Source of the DNA: Coturnix japonica
Taxonomy: Eukaryota; Chordata; Aves; Galliformes; Phasianidae
Reading direction: 5' to 3'
Assembly: GCF_001577835.2 (NCBI RefSeq)
Contig: NW_015439533.1
Location: 484,342 to 548,341 of the forward strand
DNA length: 64,000 nt
The position numbers and the translations under genes were made by a program. The notes under the pieces are model-generated. The model had not been told where the DNA came from. It ran no database searches and worked only from the letters and a program-made list of their open reading frames with translations. This document shows positions 1 through 9,622 of the stretch, piece after piece (the first letter of the stretch is position 1; each line of letters begins with the position of its first letter).

Positions 1-51
1 CTTCACCTCCACGCGGCCCTCAAACTCCGTCCTCCCCCCGACGAGGCGGAT
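1..51 (-). CDS. LOXL3: Second copy of the SRCR4-opening exon of LOXL3 (partial at edge)
   Basis: Read on the minus strand from an acceptor at 52-53 (CCCGCAG), the first 17 codons are [17 protein letters not shown]. This is the same SRCR opening as the normal exon at 208-381, which starts [19 protein letters not shown]. Both copies start in phase 0, and the complete copy is 174 nt (58 codons, phase 0 to 0). The second copy could therefore be added or swapped without breaking frame. Only 156 bp of intron separates them, including a run of GCACCGCCCC repeats. The expected next exon (ETWYW-type in other LOXL genes) is not in the window. Confidence 0.7.
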   Translation of the reverse strand, partial: MRLVGGRTEFEGRVEVK

Positions 52-3000
52 CTGCGGGAAGCCCTGGGGCCGTCAGCACCTCGCACCGCCCCGCACCGCC
101 CCGCACCGCCCCGCACCGCCGTCTCCCCCCCGCCCCGACATCCCCGTCGCCGCAGAGCAGTGGTGCTGCCGTCTCGCCTCCGCAGCCGCGCTGGCTCCGG
201 CACCTACTTGTAAGCCGTGGTTAGCGAATCCCAGCCCCAGCTGGCGACAGGCGACCATCGCCTCCAGCGTACCCCAGCCTTCGCCGCACACCAGGCCCCA
301 GCGCGGCTCGTCCCCTTCCGCAGCCCCCACCGCCACCTCCACGCGCCCCTCGAAGCGGCTCCGGCCCCCGCTCAGCCGAATCTGCGGGGAGACGCAGCGG
401 CTGCAGCGCCGTCACGGGGAGCAGCGCTGCCCAAAGCGGGCAGGGAGATTCATTCCGAAATGGGATTCCCATTTGTGAAATGACGGGCACGGCAGCGTTA
501 GGACGGTTAAAAAGCCCAAAGCGGATGAGATGAGCGGCGCAGCACAGAAAGGTGCTGATCCATCCGCTCATTTCATCGCAGTCCCCCAAAAAATCTCTCT
601 GCAGTTTTTTTGGGGGGTGCTTCAGTTGCGGATGCGGCAGCAGCGGGCAGAGCTGCACAGTGTGCGGGCGCTGCTGAGCCCCAGAGCCCCCTCCCATCCT
701 CCCTCCTCACAGGGCAGGGTGGGACCCCGACAGTCCCCCCCCCCCCCGGGCAGCCTTTGTCCCAAATCAGGGGGAAACAAGGGAACGTACCAGGTTCTCG
801 TAGCCCATGTAGGGGATGTTGCAGCGCACGGCCGCGTCCTCCGTGTGCTTGCAGTCCTCCTGTGTGATGTTCTTGAAGGGGCAGCTCCAGAGGGACTTCT
901 CAGTGCCCAGGCACTGCACCTCATTCAGGTGGATGGGCCCCGTCCCTGCAGAGGGACAGCGAAGCTCAGTGCCAGAGATGCTGCAGCATCCCATCCCCGC
1001 AGCCCAGCCCAGCCCTCCCCAGCTGCCAGCAAGGACAGACCGGCCCAGCAGCCCCTGGGGATGCTCAGGGCAAAACCCACCCCCTGCATCCTGCTGACGG
1101 CAGTGCCCGGCCCCTCTGCCACAGCGCTCTCACACTCTCACCTTGGCCCATTCGTGCCCCAGTGAGGGCCTCCTTGGCGCTGCCGAAGCCCAGCTCGCGG
1201 CACACCACGCTGGCAGACAGCAGGTTCCAGCGGTCATCGCAGATCGTGCCCCACTCGTTGTTCTTCAGCACTTCGACACGGCCCTCCCCGGCCTTGGCAC
1301 CGCCCTTCAGCCGGATCCGCGGCTGTGGGGCAGAAGGGTCGGGACACAGCACGGCATGGCACAGTGCTGTACAGCATGGCACGGCATGGCACGGTGCTGT
1401 ACAGCATGGCACGGCATGGCACGGTGCTGTACAGCATGGCACGGCACGGCACATCACAGTGCTGCACAGCATGGCATGGCATGGCACGGCACAGTGCTGC
1501 ACAGCATGGCACAGCGTGGTACAGCATGGCACTGCATGGCACGGTGCTGTACAGCATGGCACAGCGTGGTACAGCATGGCACTGCACGGCATGGTGCTGT
1601 ACAGCATGGCACGGCATGGCATGGCACAGTGCTGTACAGCATGGCACTGCATGGCATGGTGCTGTACAGCATGGCACTGCATGGCACATCACAGTGCTGT
1701 ACAGCATGGCACAGTGCAGCACACGGTGCAGCACAGCATGGTACTGCACAGTTAGCACAGCACAGAGGTGGCTGCCATGACTGCGACATTTAGGGACAGG
1801 ACACAGTCCCCACCACCCGCCCTATGGATTCCTGCACCCTCGCCCTCAGCCAACTGAAGGGACAGAGGGACAAAGCCCTGCTCAGGGCAGCAGCAGCTGT
1901 GGACCACTGCAGGACCCATCCGAAGCTCACCTGGCTCTGCTGCTGCTGGCGCTGCTTCTTCTTCTGGGCGCCGCCAGTGGCAAAGAGTGGCCCGGGCAGG
2001 CAGCTGACGACAGCAGGCATGCCAGAGCTGCAGGCTGCTGAGGAGTTGCCCCGGTAGAACTGGAACGTGCACATGGAGATGTGCACCTCCGTCCCCGTAC
2101 AGGACACCGAGTGCAGGCGGTAGTTGAGCTGCTGCCGCTCTGCAAACAGCCTGCAAGGAGAGAGCAGAGCCTGAGGCACAGCCAGCAGAGCAGGGGAGTC
2201 ACCTGCCTGCAGCTGCACGGTCCCTGCCTTGGTGCCCACCCCTGCCTGCTCCATGCCCCACGTCCCAGCAGCGCAAGGACACACGTGGCTTCAGCAGTGC
2301 TGAGCTGAGAACCTGCACTCAGGCTCTTCACTGGAGCCATTTACCTCTTCCTGGGCCCTACATCCTCCCTGCGCTTTTGTTTAGGCTGAGATTTGGAGGC
2401 CAGCCTGGAAAACAGAAAACAACCATGGAGGTGGCCCAGACCAGGCGGGCCACCAGGGAGCCTCACACACTCAACGTCATGTTGGATGCAAAGCATCATC
2501 TGCTGCCAGCAGTGTGACACAACTGTCCTCCACAGCAGAGATGCAGTTTCCTGCCCACATCTCACCAGGAAACTGTGACAGATGCAGCAACATCCTGTGC
2601 TGCTTTGGCACACAGCAGAAGATCAAACAACAGCGCAACAATTTGATCTGTTGGGTGCAAGTGAGTTATGCCTCCATCCTCACCCGGACTGCAGGCAATG
2701 TCACTGTGTGCTCCAAGGGGAGCAGCACACCCAGCAAGCTCAGCAGGGAAAAAAGTGTGATGGTGGCACAGCCCCTGCACAGACACTGTGTTTTTGTCCT
2801 GCTTGGTGGGAGGGAGACACTGAGCAGAGCCACAGCTTCAGGGACGGGAGAGCAGAGCCCCAAAATGGGGCAGGGGATGGACAGCACCCAGAGACCAGCG
2901 ACCAGGCACAGCCACCCCCATAGCAGCTCTATGTCAGCCTGCACAGCCACCCCCATAGCAGCTCTATGTCAGCCTGCACAGCCCCCGGGCACTGCATGGG

Positions 3001-6000
3001 CAGCTGGGATCCTGAGTCACAGGAATGGCTGGAGGACATCAGCTCCCATCAGCACTCGTGGGACCACAGCTGGATCCTGTGCCCATGTACAGAAGGACCC
3101 TCTGCAGAGGGCACAGGGCAGACAGGGCTGGGAGAGGTGGGTGCAGTTCTGCTGTGAGGAGGAATAACTGGAGGGCAGTTTGGCTGTGGGGCTTGGGCAG
3201 CCCTGAGCAGCACTGACATGGGGCTGCCAGAGGAAGTGGGTGTAATTTGCAAGAAAAAGGTCACATTAGCTGCATGGAGAACATTTTCCCAGTGAGGATC
3301 ACTCAGCTTTGCAGCAGAGGCCACAGGACTGTGAGATCTCTGTCCTCAGAGGTTTCTAGAAGCCAAATGCACAAAGTTCTGAGTGCTGTGGGAGAAGATG
3401 GACCAGAACCCCGAGGTCCCTTCCAGCTGGGATTACCCCATGACCCTGCAGCCTGAGATCAGCCCAAAGCTGGTCCTGTGCCAGGCAGAGTTCAGCTCTG
3501 CACTTCACCCACATGTGAAATGCCCACACAGTGGGCACCAACCAACCAGACAAAGGAAAAACAGCGAGTTGCAGCAAAGGCCATTGATGAGAGCTTGAGG
3601 AGACCCTGCAGTCTGACCCCCTGGATTTCCACCAACAGTGCAGGCTGAGCTGCAGGAGCAGTGCTGGTGACAGAGAGCTGGGCAGCATCACAGCAAAGGG
3701 CTCAGGATGGGGGTAGAGCATCTTTGGCACCAGGGGAGGGGGTGGGACTGGGGTGAAGCTGTTTGCTGGGGCAGAGCAGCTGCTCCACGTGCTGTTGGGG
3801 TTAAGCAGGAGTAGCCACACAGAGCCCAGGAAGTTGGGCTGTGGCTGCAGCCTGGATCTCTGCATCCACCACCAAATCTGGCAGCAGCGGTGCAGGGCCA
3901 GAGGGAAAGGGCAGCGAGACTGTCCCTGGAGTCATGCAGAATGGCAGCAAAATGATGGTGAGAGATCTCAGACGGATGCCGACCTTCGGACAAAGGCCAC
4001 ACAGTTCCAGCATCACCAGCACTGCTGGGTAAGCTCCTATCATCCACGTGAGCTCAGTTCGTGGGGAATAGGAAGCACACAGCATTTCCAGCTACCCCCA
4101 TGCACCTTTCTGAAGAGATGGCTCCTTCCCAAGGCCTCTCTGCCCAGATAGGGCGCAGCACAGGCTGCTCCAGCCCCCTCTATGCCTTCCTCTGGGACCC
4201 TGCATCTCCAGAACCTGCCCAGTGCATGGGTCAAGGCTGCTCTGCCTGGGGAATGACTGGCCTGGGAAAAGAGTATCTCTTCAGGGGGACCAGAGACCAT
4301 GTGTGTCAGACAGGTCCCACCAGGATGGAGTCACCAGGATGCTCAGCACAGCCCAGGCCCTTGATCTGTTCCAAGCAGATCCACCACTCCAACAGCAGAG
4401 AACGGTGGGACAGGACAGCCCAGCTCTGCCCAGGGTGCAGCAAGGCTCAGTCCCAGCCCCTTACCTCCTGCCTGGCCTCGTGCTCCGGCCCCTCATCCTG
4501 GCTGCGCGCTTCAGCCGCCTGTGGGGCAACACCGTGTCTGCACCGTCAGTAGTGCACACAGCACTGACCCACACTGCGGGCAGCACATCCACTGCCATCC
4601 ACTGCCCAGCACACCCACAGCTGTGCCCAGGGCAGCACACTCACGGCCAAACCCCGGGACATTGGGCAGTGCTGCTGCAGCAGCGTCCCTGCCCAGCTCA
4701 GCACAAACTGCCCCTCAGCAGAGCTCCCCTCAATCCCCACCAGAGGGGAACATGGGAGTGCATGACTGCCAGGGACCAAAACCTGCCATCTTGGGCAGTG
4801 ACGTATAGGGAAGACCAACAGCCACAACTCCCAGCTGTGCCATGGCCCCCCAGCTGGGTCAGCAGTGCCCACGTGGTCTGTGGGACTCGGGCAGGGTGGG
4901 GGGATGCTGAAGAGCACAGCCCACTGTGCCCCAGAAGCGCTCCTGCATCCCCATCCCCACAGGCTCCCAGCCAGCCCCACTTACTTGTAGAAGTTCCTGT
5001 TCACCTTCTTCTCAGCAGGGAAGCCCATCATGCCGCAGATGACGCGGCTGTTCTTGCTGTCCCAGCCCTCATCGCAGATCTGTGCCCAGCCATCTTTGTA
5101 GCGCACTTCCACGATGCCCTCTGTCACTGGCAGCCGCCGCCGTGAGCCCGACACCACCGCACGTAGACGGACCTCCTCCACGTGGCTCTGCTCCGTCTGC
5201 AAGGCACGTCAGCCCTGCACCCAGCGCTCAACACCCAGAACCCAGCACCCAACACCCAGCACCCAACACCCAGCACTCAGCACCCAGCACCCAACACCCA
5301 ACACTCAGCACCCAACACCCAGCACCCAGCACCCAACACCCAGCACCCAACACCCAGCACCCAACACCCAGCACTCAACACCCAGCACTCAACACCCAAC
5401 ACCCAGCACCCAGCACCCAACACTCAGCACCCAACACCCAACACCCAACACCCAGCACCCAGCACCCAGCACCCAACACCCAACACCCAGCACCCAGCAC
5501 CCAACACCCAGCACCCAACACCCAGCACCCAGCCGCCAACAGCACCCAGCACCCAACACCCAACACCCAACACCCAGCACCCAACACTCAGCACCCAGCA
5601 CCCAACACCTAGCACCCAACACCCAGCACCCAGCACCCAACACTCAGCACCCAGCACCCAGTGCTCTGCCAGCCCCTCCTCAGAGTGTCCCACAGAAGAG
5701 CTCCTCCATCCCCGGTGAGGAGCAGGGTCAGGCAGGTCCCACAGCCTTGCAGGAAACCTCCAGCGGCACTGAGGAGCCGAGCGCCCAACTCCATCCCACA
5801 CAACCTTGGTCCCAGGGCGCATCTCTGGCAGCACAGCAGGAAATAGCTGCCGTCCCTCCGCTGCAGGGCGAGCTGTCTGCAGCCCCCTCACCTCGATGAC
5901 ATTGGAGTCTTTGAAGCCTGGGATGCGCTCGTCCTTGCAGATGACGCCCGCGTCCTCCTCGTGGCTGCAGTCGCTGTTCCCCCAGCCGCGGTGTTTGCAG

Positions 6001-6405
6001 TCCCTGATGCTCTTCTCATTCCCCGCACAGTTCACGTTGTCCAACCAGATCCGCCCTGCCGCACACCGGGGATGGGGTGAGCGGGGACAGAGCCCGTGCA
6101 GCAGCCTCTGAGCAGGGGAGGTAGCGCCACACATGGCAGCGTGAGGACATGGACTTTGTGGGGCAGCACAAAGCTGGGGCCAAGCACACAGAAATAGAAA
6201 GCCTGAGGGTGGAGGCAGCAGGAGGGACTTTCCAGCAGACACAACCTACGTGCAGCCGGGGGACTGTATGGCACCTCACCTGCACTCAGCATGATGCACC
6301 ACTGCACACACCCTCACCAGCACAGCCCTGCAGCCACCACAGCACCCAGAGAGATGCACAGCCCCACAGTGCGGTGCACACAGCATCCCTGGGCATGGGA
6401 TGAGT

Positions 6406-6441
<36 letters not shown>

Positions 6442-6995
6442 AGGTTCCTGATTCACTCTGTACACACACACACACACACACACACAGGTCCGATTCACTC
6501 GTAACACACAACACCACACCCACATACAACACGACACAGGTTCCTGATTCACTCTGTACACACACACACATGCAGGTGCACACACTTGCAGTTCATGCTG
6601 CCAGGCGCTGTGCAGACAGAACCCTGCTTGGCTGCAGTGCTGCACGCGCAGACCCACAGCCCGGGGCTGCACCCCCCCATCTTACCAACTCCTTTGCCGT
6701 ACTTGGCGCTGTGGGCCCAGCCGGTGGCCCCCACGAAGCCGAGCTGCCGGCACAGCACCTGCGCGTTGGCCAGCGTGAAGTCATCGTCACAGATGGTGCC
6801 CCACTCCTCGTTGTAGAAGACCTCGATCCGGCCCTCGTTGTGCTTGCGGGGATACCCAGCCAGACGGAACTTCAGTGGGGGCACAGCGCTGCGCGTGGGG
6901 CTGGGGGGGGTGGGCTGCGCGCCGCTCCCCCACATCCACAGCCCGCCCAGCAGCACCAGCAGCTCCTGCCACGTCCTCGTGCCGCAGCGTCCCAT
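1..6995 (-). CDS. LOXL3: Lysyl oxidase homolog 3 (5' part; signal peptide and SRCR domains; runs off left edge)
   Basis: LOXL3 is a secreted copper- and LTQ-dependent amine oxidase that deaminates lysines in collagen and elastin. Coding exons (minus strand): 6686-6995, 5892-6055, 4985-5196, two optional micro-exons 4465-4518 and 2345-2404, then 1931-2150, 1142-1322, 791-945, 208-381 and an exon cut by the edge (up to 51). The start at 6995 lies four bases inside an exon whose acceptor is at 7000-7001; it opens a hydrophobic signal peptide ([18 protein letters not shown]). SRCR1 follows ([49 protein letters not shown]), then SRCR2 ([16 protein letters not shown] to [12 protein letters not shown]), SRCR3 ([18 protein letters not shown] to [11 protein letters not shown]) and the first half of SRCR4 ([16 protein letters not shown]). 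All joins checked keep frame. The rest of SRCR4 and the catalytic domain lie outside, so activity cannot be judged. LOXL2 and LOXL4 share the layout; neighbouring DOK1 and M1AP favour LOXL3. Confidence 0.95.
84..125. repeat. GCACCGCCCC short tandem repeat
   Basis: About four copies of a 10-bp CGCACCGCCC unit lie in the 156-bp intron between the two SRCR4-type exons of LOXL3. Confidence 0.8.
1340..1748. repeat. About 30-bp minisatellite (ACAGCATGGCACGG family)
   Basis: Roughly 400 bp of imperfect tandem copies built from CAGCATGGCA, CGGCATGGCA and CGGTGCTGTA blocks fill most of the LOXL3 intron between exons 1142-1322 and 1931-2150. Open frames on both strands here (runs of HGTAWH or CHAVQH) come from the repeat and are not genes. 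Confidence 0.95.
2345..2404 (-). CDS. LOXL3: LOXL3 candidate cassette micro-exon 2 (20 codons, basic)
   Basis: The acceptor TTTTCCAG (minus strand, AG at 2405-2406) and donor GTAAATG (GT at 2343-2344) bound 60 nt that keep phase 2 on both sides. In frame it reads [19 protein letters not shown] after a split Arg codon, and joins to LFAERQQ of the exon at 1931-2150. It lies in the long intron between the SRCR2 exons. Splicing is inferred from signals and frame only; no transcript was seen. Confidence 0.6.
2909..2978. repeat. 35-bp direct duplication
   Basis: Two perfect adjacent copies of a 35-bp unit starting CAGCCACCCCCATAGC lie in the LOXL3 intron. Perfect identity suggests a recent duplication or a variable repeat. 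Confidence 0.9.
3140..3465 (+). mobile_element. Very diverged CR1-like tail (tentative)
   Basis: This LOXL3 intron segment ends with GAGGTCCCTTCCAGCTGGG and TACCCCATGACC, resembling the consensus end of CR1 (GGTCCCTTCCAACC...). Earlier parts (AACATTTTCCCAGTGAGGAT, TTTGCAGCAGAGGCC) also resemble the 3' region of old CR1 copies. It is too diverged to be certain by eye. Confidence 0.4.
4465..4518 (-). CDS. LOXL3: LOXL3 candidate cassette micro-exon 1 (18 codons, basic)
   Basis: The acceptor GCCCCACAG (AG at 4519-4520) and donor GTAAGG (GT at 4463-4464) bound 54 nt in phase 2/2. Joined to the preceding exon (NRNFYK) it reads [17 protein letters not shown], almost all basic or small residues. With the other micro-exon it would insert 38 residues in SRCR2. 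Strong splice sites and preserved frame support it. Use in mRNA is not shown. Confidence 0.6.
5219..5663. repeat. 14/7-bp minisatellite (CACCCAACACCCAG)
   Basis: About 445 bp of head-to-tail 7- and 14-bp units (CACCCAG, CACCCAA, CACTCAG, CACTCAA) lie in the LOXL3 intron between exons 4985-5196 and 5892-6055, starting about 20 bp beyond the acceptor of the first. Long frames over it ([11 protein letters not shown]-type) are artefacts. Confidence 0.97.
6403..6570. repeat. Compound CA microsatellite
   Basis: Three (CA)n runs are separated by copies of a TTCCTGATTCACTCTGTA spacer, so the array is a higher-order duplication and not one simple microsatellite. It lies in LOXL3 intron 1 of the coding part. 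Confidence 0.95.
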
Positions 6996-7001
6996 GGCCC
7001 T

Positions 7002-8160
7002 GCAGGGGAGACGGCATCGGGCGCTGAAACACCCGCTCGACGCGCAGCTCTGCTCGGTGCCAGCGCTGCCTGCACAGCCCCAGCCAGGGCCAGCCCCTGC
7101 CCTCACCCTCACAGTCTCAGAGCTGCTGCTGAGCAGCGCTGCCTGCTGCCCCCCGCGCCCCTCGTGCCCCGAACGCGGCCGCTCTGCTGCCGAAATGGCG
7201 CCGCTCTGCCGAACCGCAGCCCCCGCACCGACGGACTGCGACGGCAGCAGCGCCAACAGCGCGAGTACCCAGGGGAGAGGCAGCGGGAAAAGGAGGGCAC
7301 GGCTACCGAGCTGAGACTGCAACGGGAGCGGGGCAGCCCGGGGAGATCGGGGCACCGCAAGCGGCGCAGCCTGGACGGAGGTGCCGGTGGCGAAGGGCCG
7401 CCGAGCCGACCTGCTGTCAGCAGCGCAGCGACCGGAGCGCGCTACACTTCATCCTGGGAGGCTTTTTCTTCAGCCTTTCAATAACGGCTGCGGTTCCGCG
7501 GTTACCAGCGGGAGATGCGACATTCCTGCACCGGCCCCGGCGACAAACAGCGCTGCAAACATTTCTCCGTACACCGACGGAGCGCGCGGGACCGGGACCG
7601 CCTCAGCACAGCGCAGCGCCGCACGGACGGTCCCAGCCCCGCACGGACGGTCCCAGCCCCGCACGGACAGTCCCAGCCCCGCACGGACGGTCCCAGCCCC
7701 GCACGGACGGTCCCAGCCCCCGCACGGACGGTCCCAGCCCCGCACGGAAGGTCCCAGCCCCGCTCCGGCTCCGGTCGCGTTCTGCGCTCCGCGGCTCAGC
7801 CGTCGCGGCGGGCCGACGCCAACCCCCGCGGGGCCTCACATCAGCTCCCACCCCGCTGTCCTCTGTCACGGCCCGAGCCGTGGGGGACGCGTTGCGCTGA
7901 CGGGGACGGCGCCGAGGGGGGGGGGCAGAACCCCGTAAGACCCGAGACCGGCGGTGCTGCCCGCCCTGGTACTGCGAGAACAAAGCGCGGCCCAGCGGGA
8001 AGCGACTCTGCGGGCAGGCAGCAGGGAAATGCTTTGCTGAACCTTTTAATCAGCCCTAAGGCAGGAGGGCGCAGCCCAGGGCCGGCCCGGCCCGCTCGGG
8101 GAAGGCGCCCGAGGTTTTCCGGGGCCGAGCAGGGAGGGGACTCGTTTAACAGCGCACGGC
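7002..8160 (-). promoter_or_regulatory. CpG-rich 5' flank of LOXL3, probable non-coding exon and promoter
   Basis: The block upstream of the first coding exon is very CpG-rich (dense at about 7150-8120) and contains no credible coding frame. LOXL3 has a splice acceptor four bases before its ATG, so a non-coding exon 1 must lie upstream; this island is the nearest candidate. The exact transcription start cannot be read from the sequence. Confidence 0.5.
7617..7765. repeat. 20-bp minisatellite (GCACGGACGGTCCCAGCCCC)
   Basis: About seven near-perfect copies of a 19-20-bp unit lie inside the CpG-rich LOXL3 5' flank. Confidence 0.95.
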
Positions 8161-9470
8161 GGCAATGAAGCGTTTCTTATTCTGCCCACGGGTCAGAGGG
8201 GACACCCCGACCCTCTCAAGTAAAGCAGAGTAAATCTGCAGAACTGCACCACATCGCACGAACGTGCCAAACAAAAAGTGCCCATTTCAGCACGCCCGGT
8301 CCATACAGAGTCCAAAACCTCACCTGCCCTTGCACTGAACGAGAGGTGAGCTCTGCTGGTGCTGACTGCGGGCTGCTTTGCAATGGGGCCGACACGACAC
8401 CGAAGGGCAGCGGTATAATTAATGGCAATCTCTACAATCCTGCAGAAATGGCCCATGTCACAAAGCTGCTGCGACCTTTTATGAGATCACAGGTCTGGTT
8501 AATTGGAGTAACTGTGCTGATATAACAGGCAGAGACTGAAAGGCATTTGATTCATCCTGTATGACCTTTTAATGAATAATTAGCACTCAACAAAATCAGT
8601 GCACCTTCCACTAAGTGGATTAAAACCGGTCACCTGCTGGAGCTAAAATGTGGCTGCAGCTGGGAAGTCACCCATCAGTGGGGTCTGGGGGGGATCACGT
8701 GCTTTTCCACTGCAAAACTTTGTCCAGAAGAGGAAAGATGTCCTCTCTCAGTTCTGCAAAGCTGGAAATGGGGTAAGTGTGCAGAGCCACGATGGACGCA
8801 GACCTGGGTGGGCTGGTACAGCCGCATCACTGCCCTCGGCCAGAAGGAACATGAACAGCCTTCAGTCAGGAACAAAGCGTGCGGGCAGAGACCAGAGAAC
8901 AACACCGGGGAAAACACTCAGTGTTTGTGTGGCCACAGAAACCACCCTGTGCCCACAGTCGCAGTCACCATGACCACAGGGCTCGGTACACTGCTATGGA
9001 CAGGAAAGAACCACCAGCACATGCAGGGCTGCCAGCCCATGGCCCACACCCCCCCCATACCCTGACACAACCAGTTAAGGAGGGAGCTGTGCAGCAATGC
9101 CAGCCCACAGCAAACAACCTCAGCCCACACCCTGACACCCAGCTGGTTGGTGCTGCCCTGGGACAGACCCCTGTGTTGCCCTGCTCTGCACCCACAGCTC
9201 CGTCAGCCCAGGCCTTGCATTCAGCAGCTCTCTGTGGATTTGTCTTCTCAGACCTTCAGTTACTCCCGAATCTGCACAGAACCCTCCATCTCTCTGCACG
9301 AACCCCACTCAGCTGCTGCCACACATCCCACGGCCCGAGGAAATGCCCCAGTGAGGTCTGTGCAGGACCACAGCACTTCTCACACAGTATCCAGGCTGCG
9401 GCTGCAGACAAATCTCCTCTCTGAGGGGTTGTGCAGAGCACTCCTGCCCCCCCCAGCACACAGATGGGGC
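8161..9470. other. Intergenic, no gene seen
   Basis: No exon-like frame or RNA gene was recognised. The part at 8480-8640 is AT-rich in a GC-rich setting and carries TTAATGAATAATTAGC and TGGTTAATTGGAG. These homeodomain-type words would fit a regulatory element, but that is a guess. Confidence 0.4.
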
Positions 9471-9474
9471 TCAC

Positions 9475-9622
9475 ACACATCCCATTGGGCAAAGCAGGCT
9501 GTCCTCAGCAGACACATCCCATTGGGCAAAGCAGGCTGTCCTCAGCAGACACATCCCATTGGGCAAAGCAGGCTGTCCTCAACAGACACATCCCATTGGG
9601 CAAAGCAGGCTGTCCTCAGCAG
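9475..9622. repeat. 37-bp x 4 tandem repeat
   Basis: Four copies of a 37-bp unit that begins ACACATCCCATTGGGCAAAG lie in tandem, nearly identical (one visible difference in copy 3). CCCATTGGG is an inverted CCAAT-like word, so each unit carries an ATTGG box. Confidence 0.97.

Noticed and set aside
1065-1793. Several 110-216-codon frames on both strands
   Set aside because: They are translations of the 30-bp minisatellite; only the part at 1142-1322 is a real LOXL3 exon.
5219-5663. CRISPR-like regular array
   Set aside because: Units are 7/14 bp with no unique spacers, and the host is an animal; it is a minisatellite.
5082-5899. Repetitive TQHPAPN-type and CWVLGAG-type proteins
   Set aside because: These are pure minisatellite translations in a LOXL3 intron, open on both strands because the 7/14-bp unit has no stop.
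6291-7484. 397-codon plus-strand frame
   Set aside because: It is antisense to the LOXL3 first coding exon and runs through the CA repeat; no domain.
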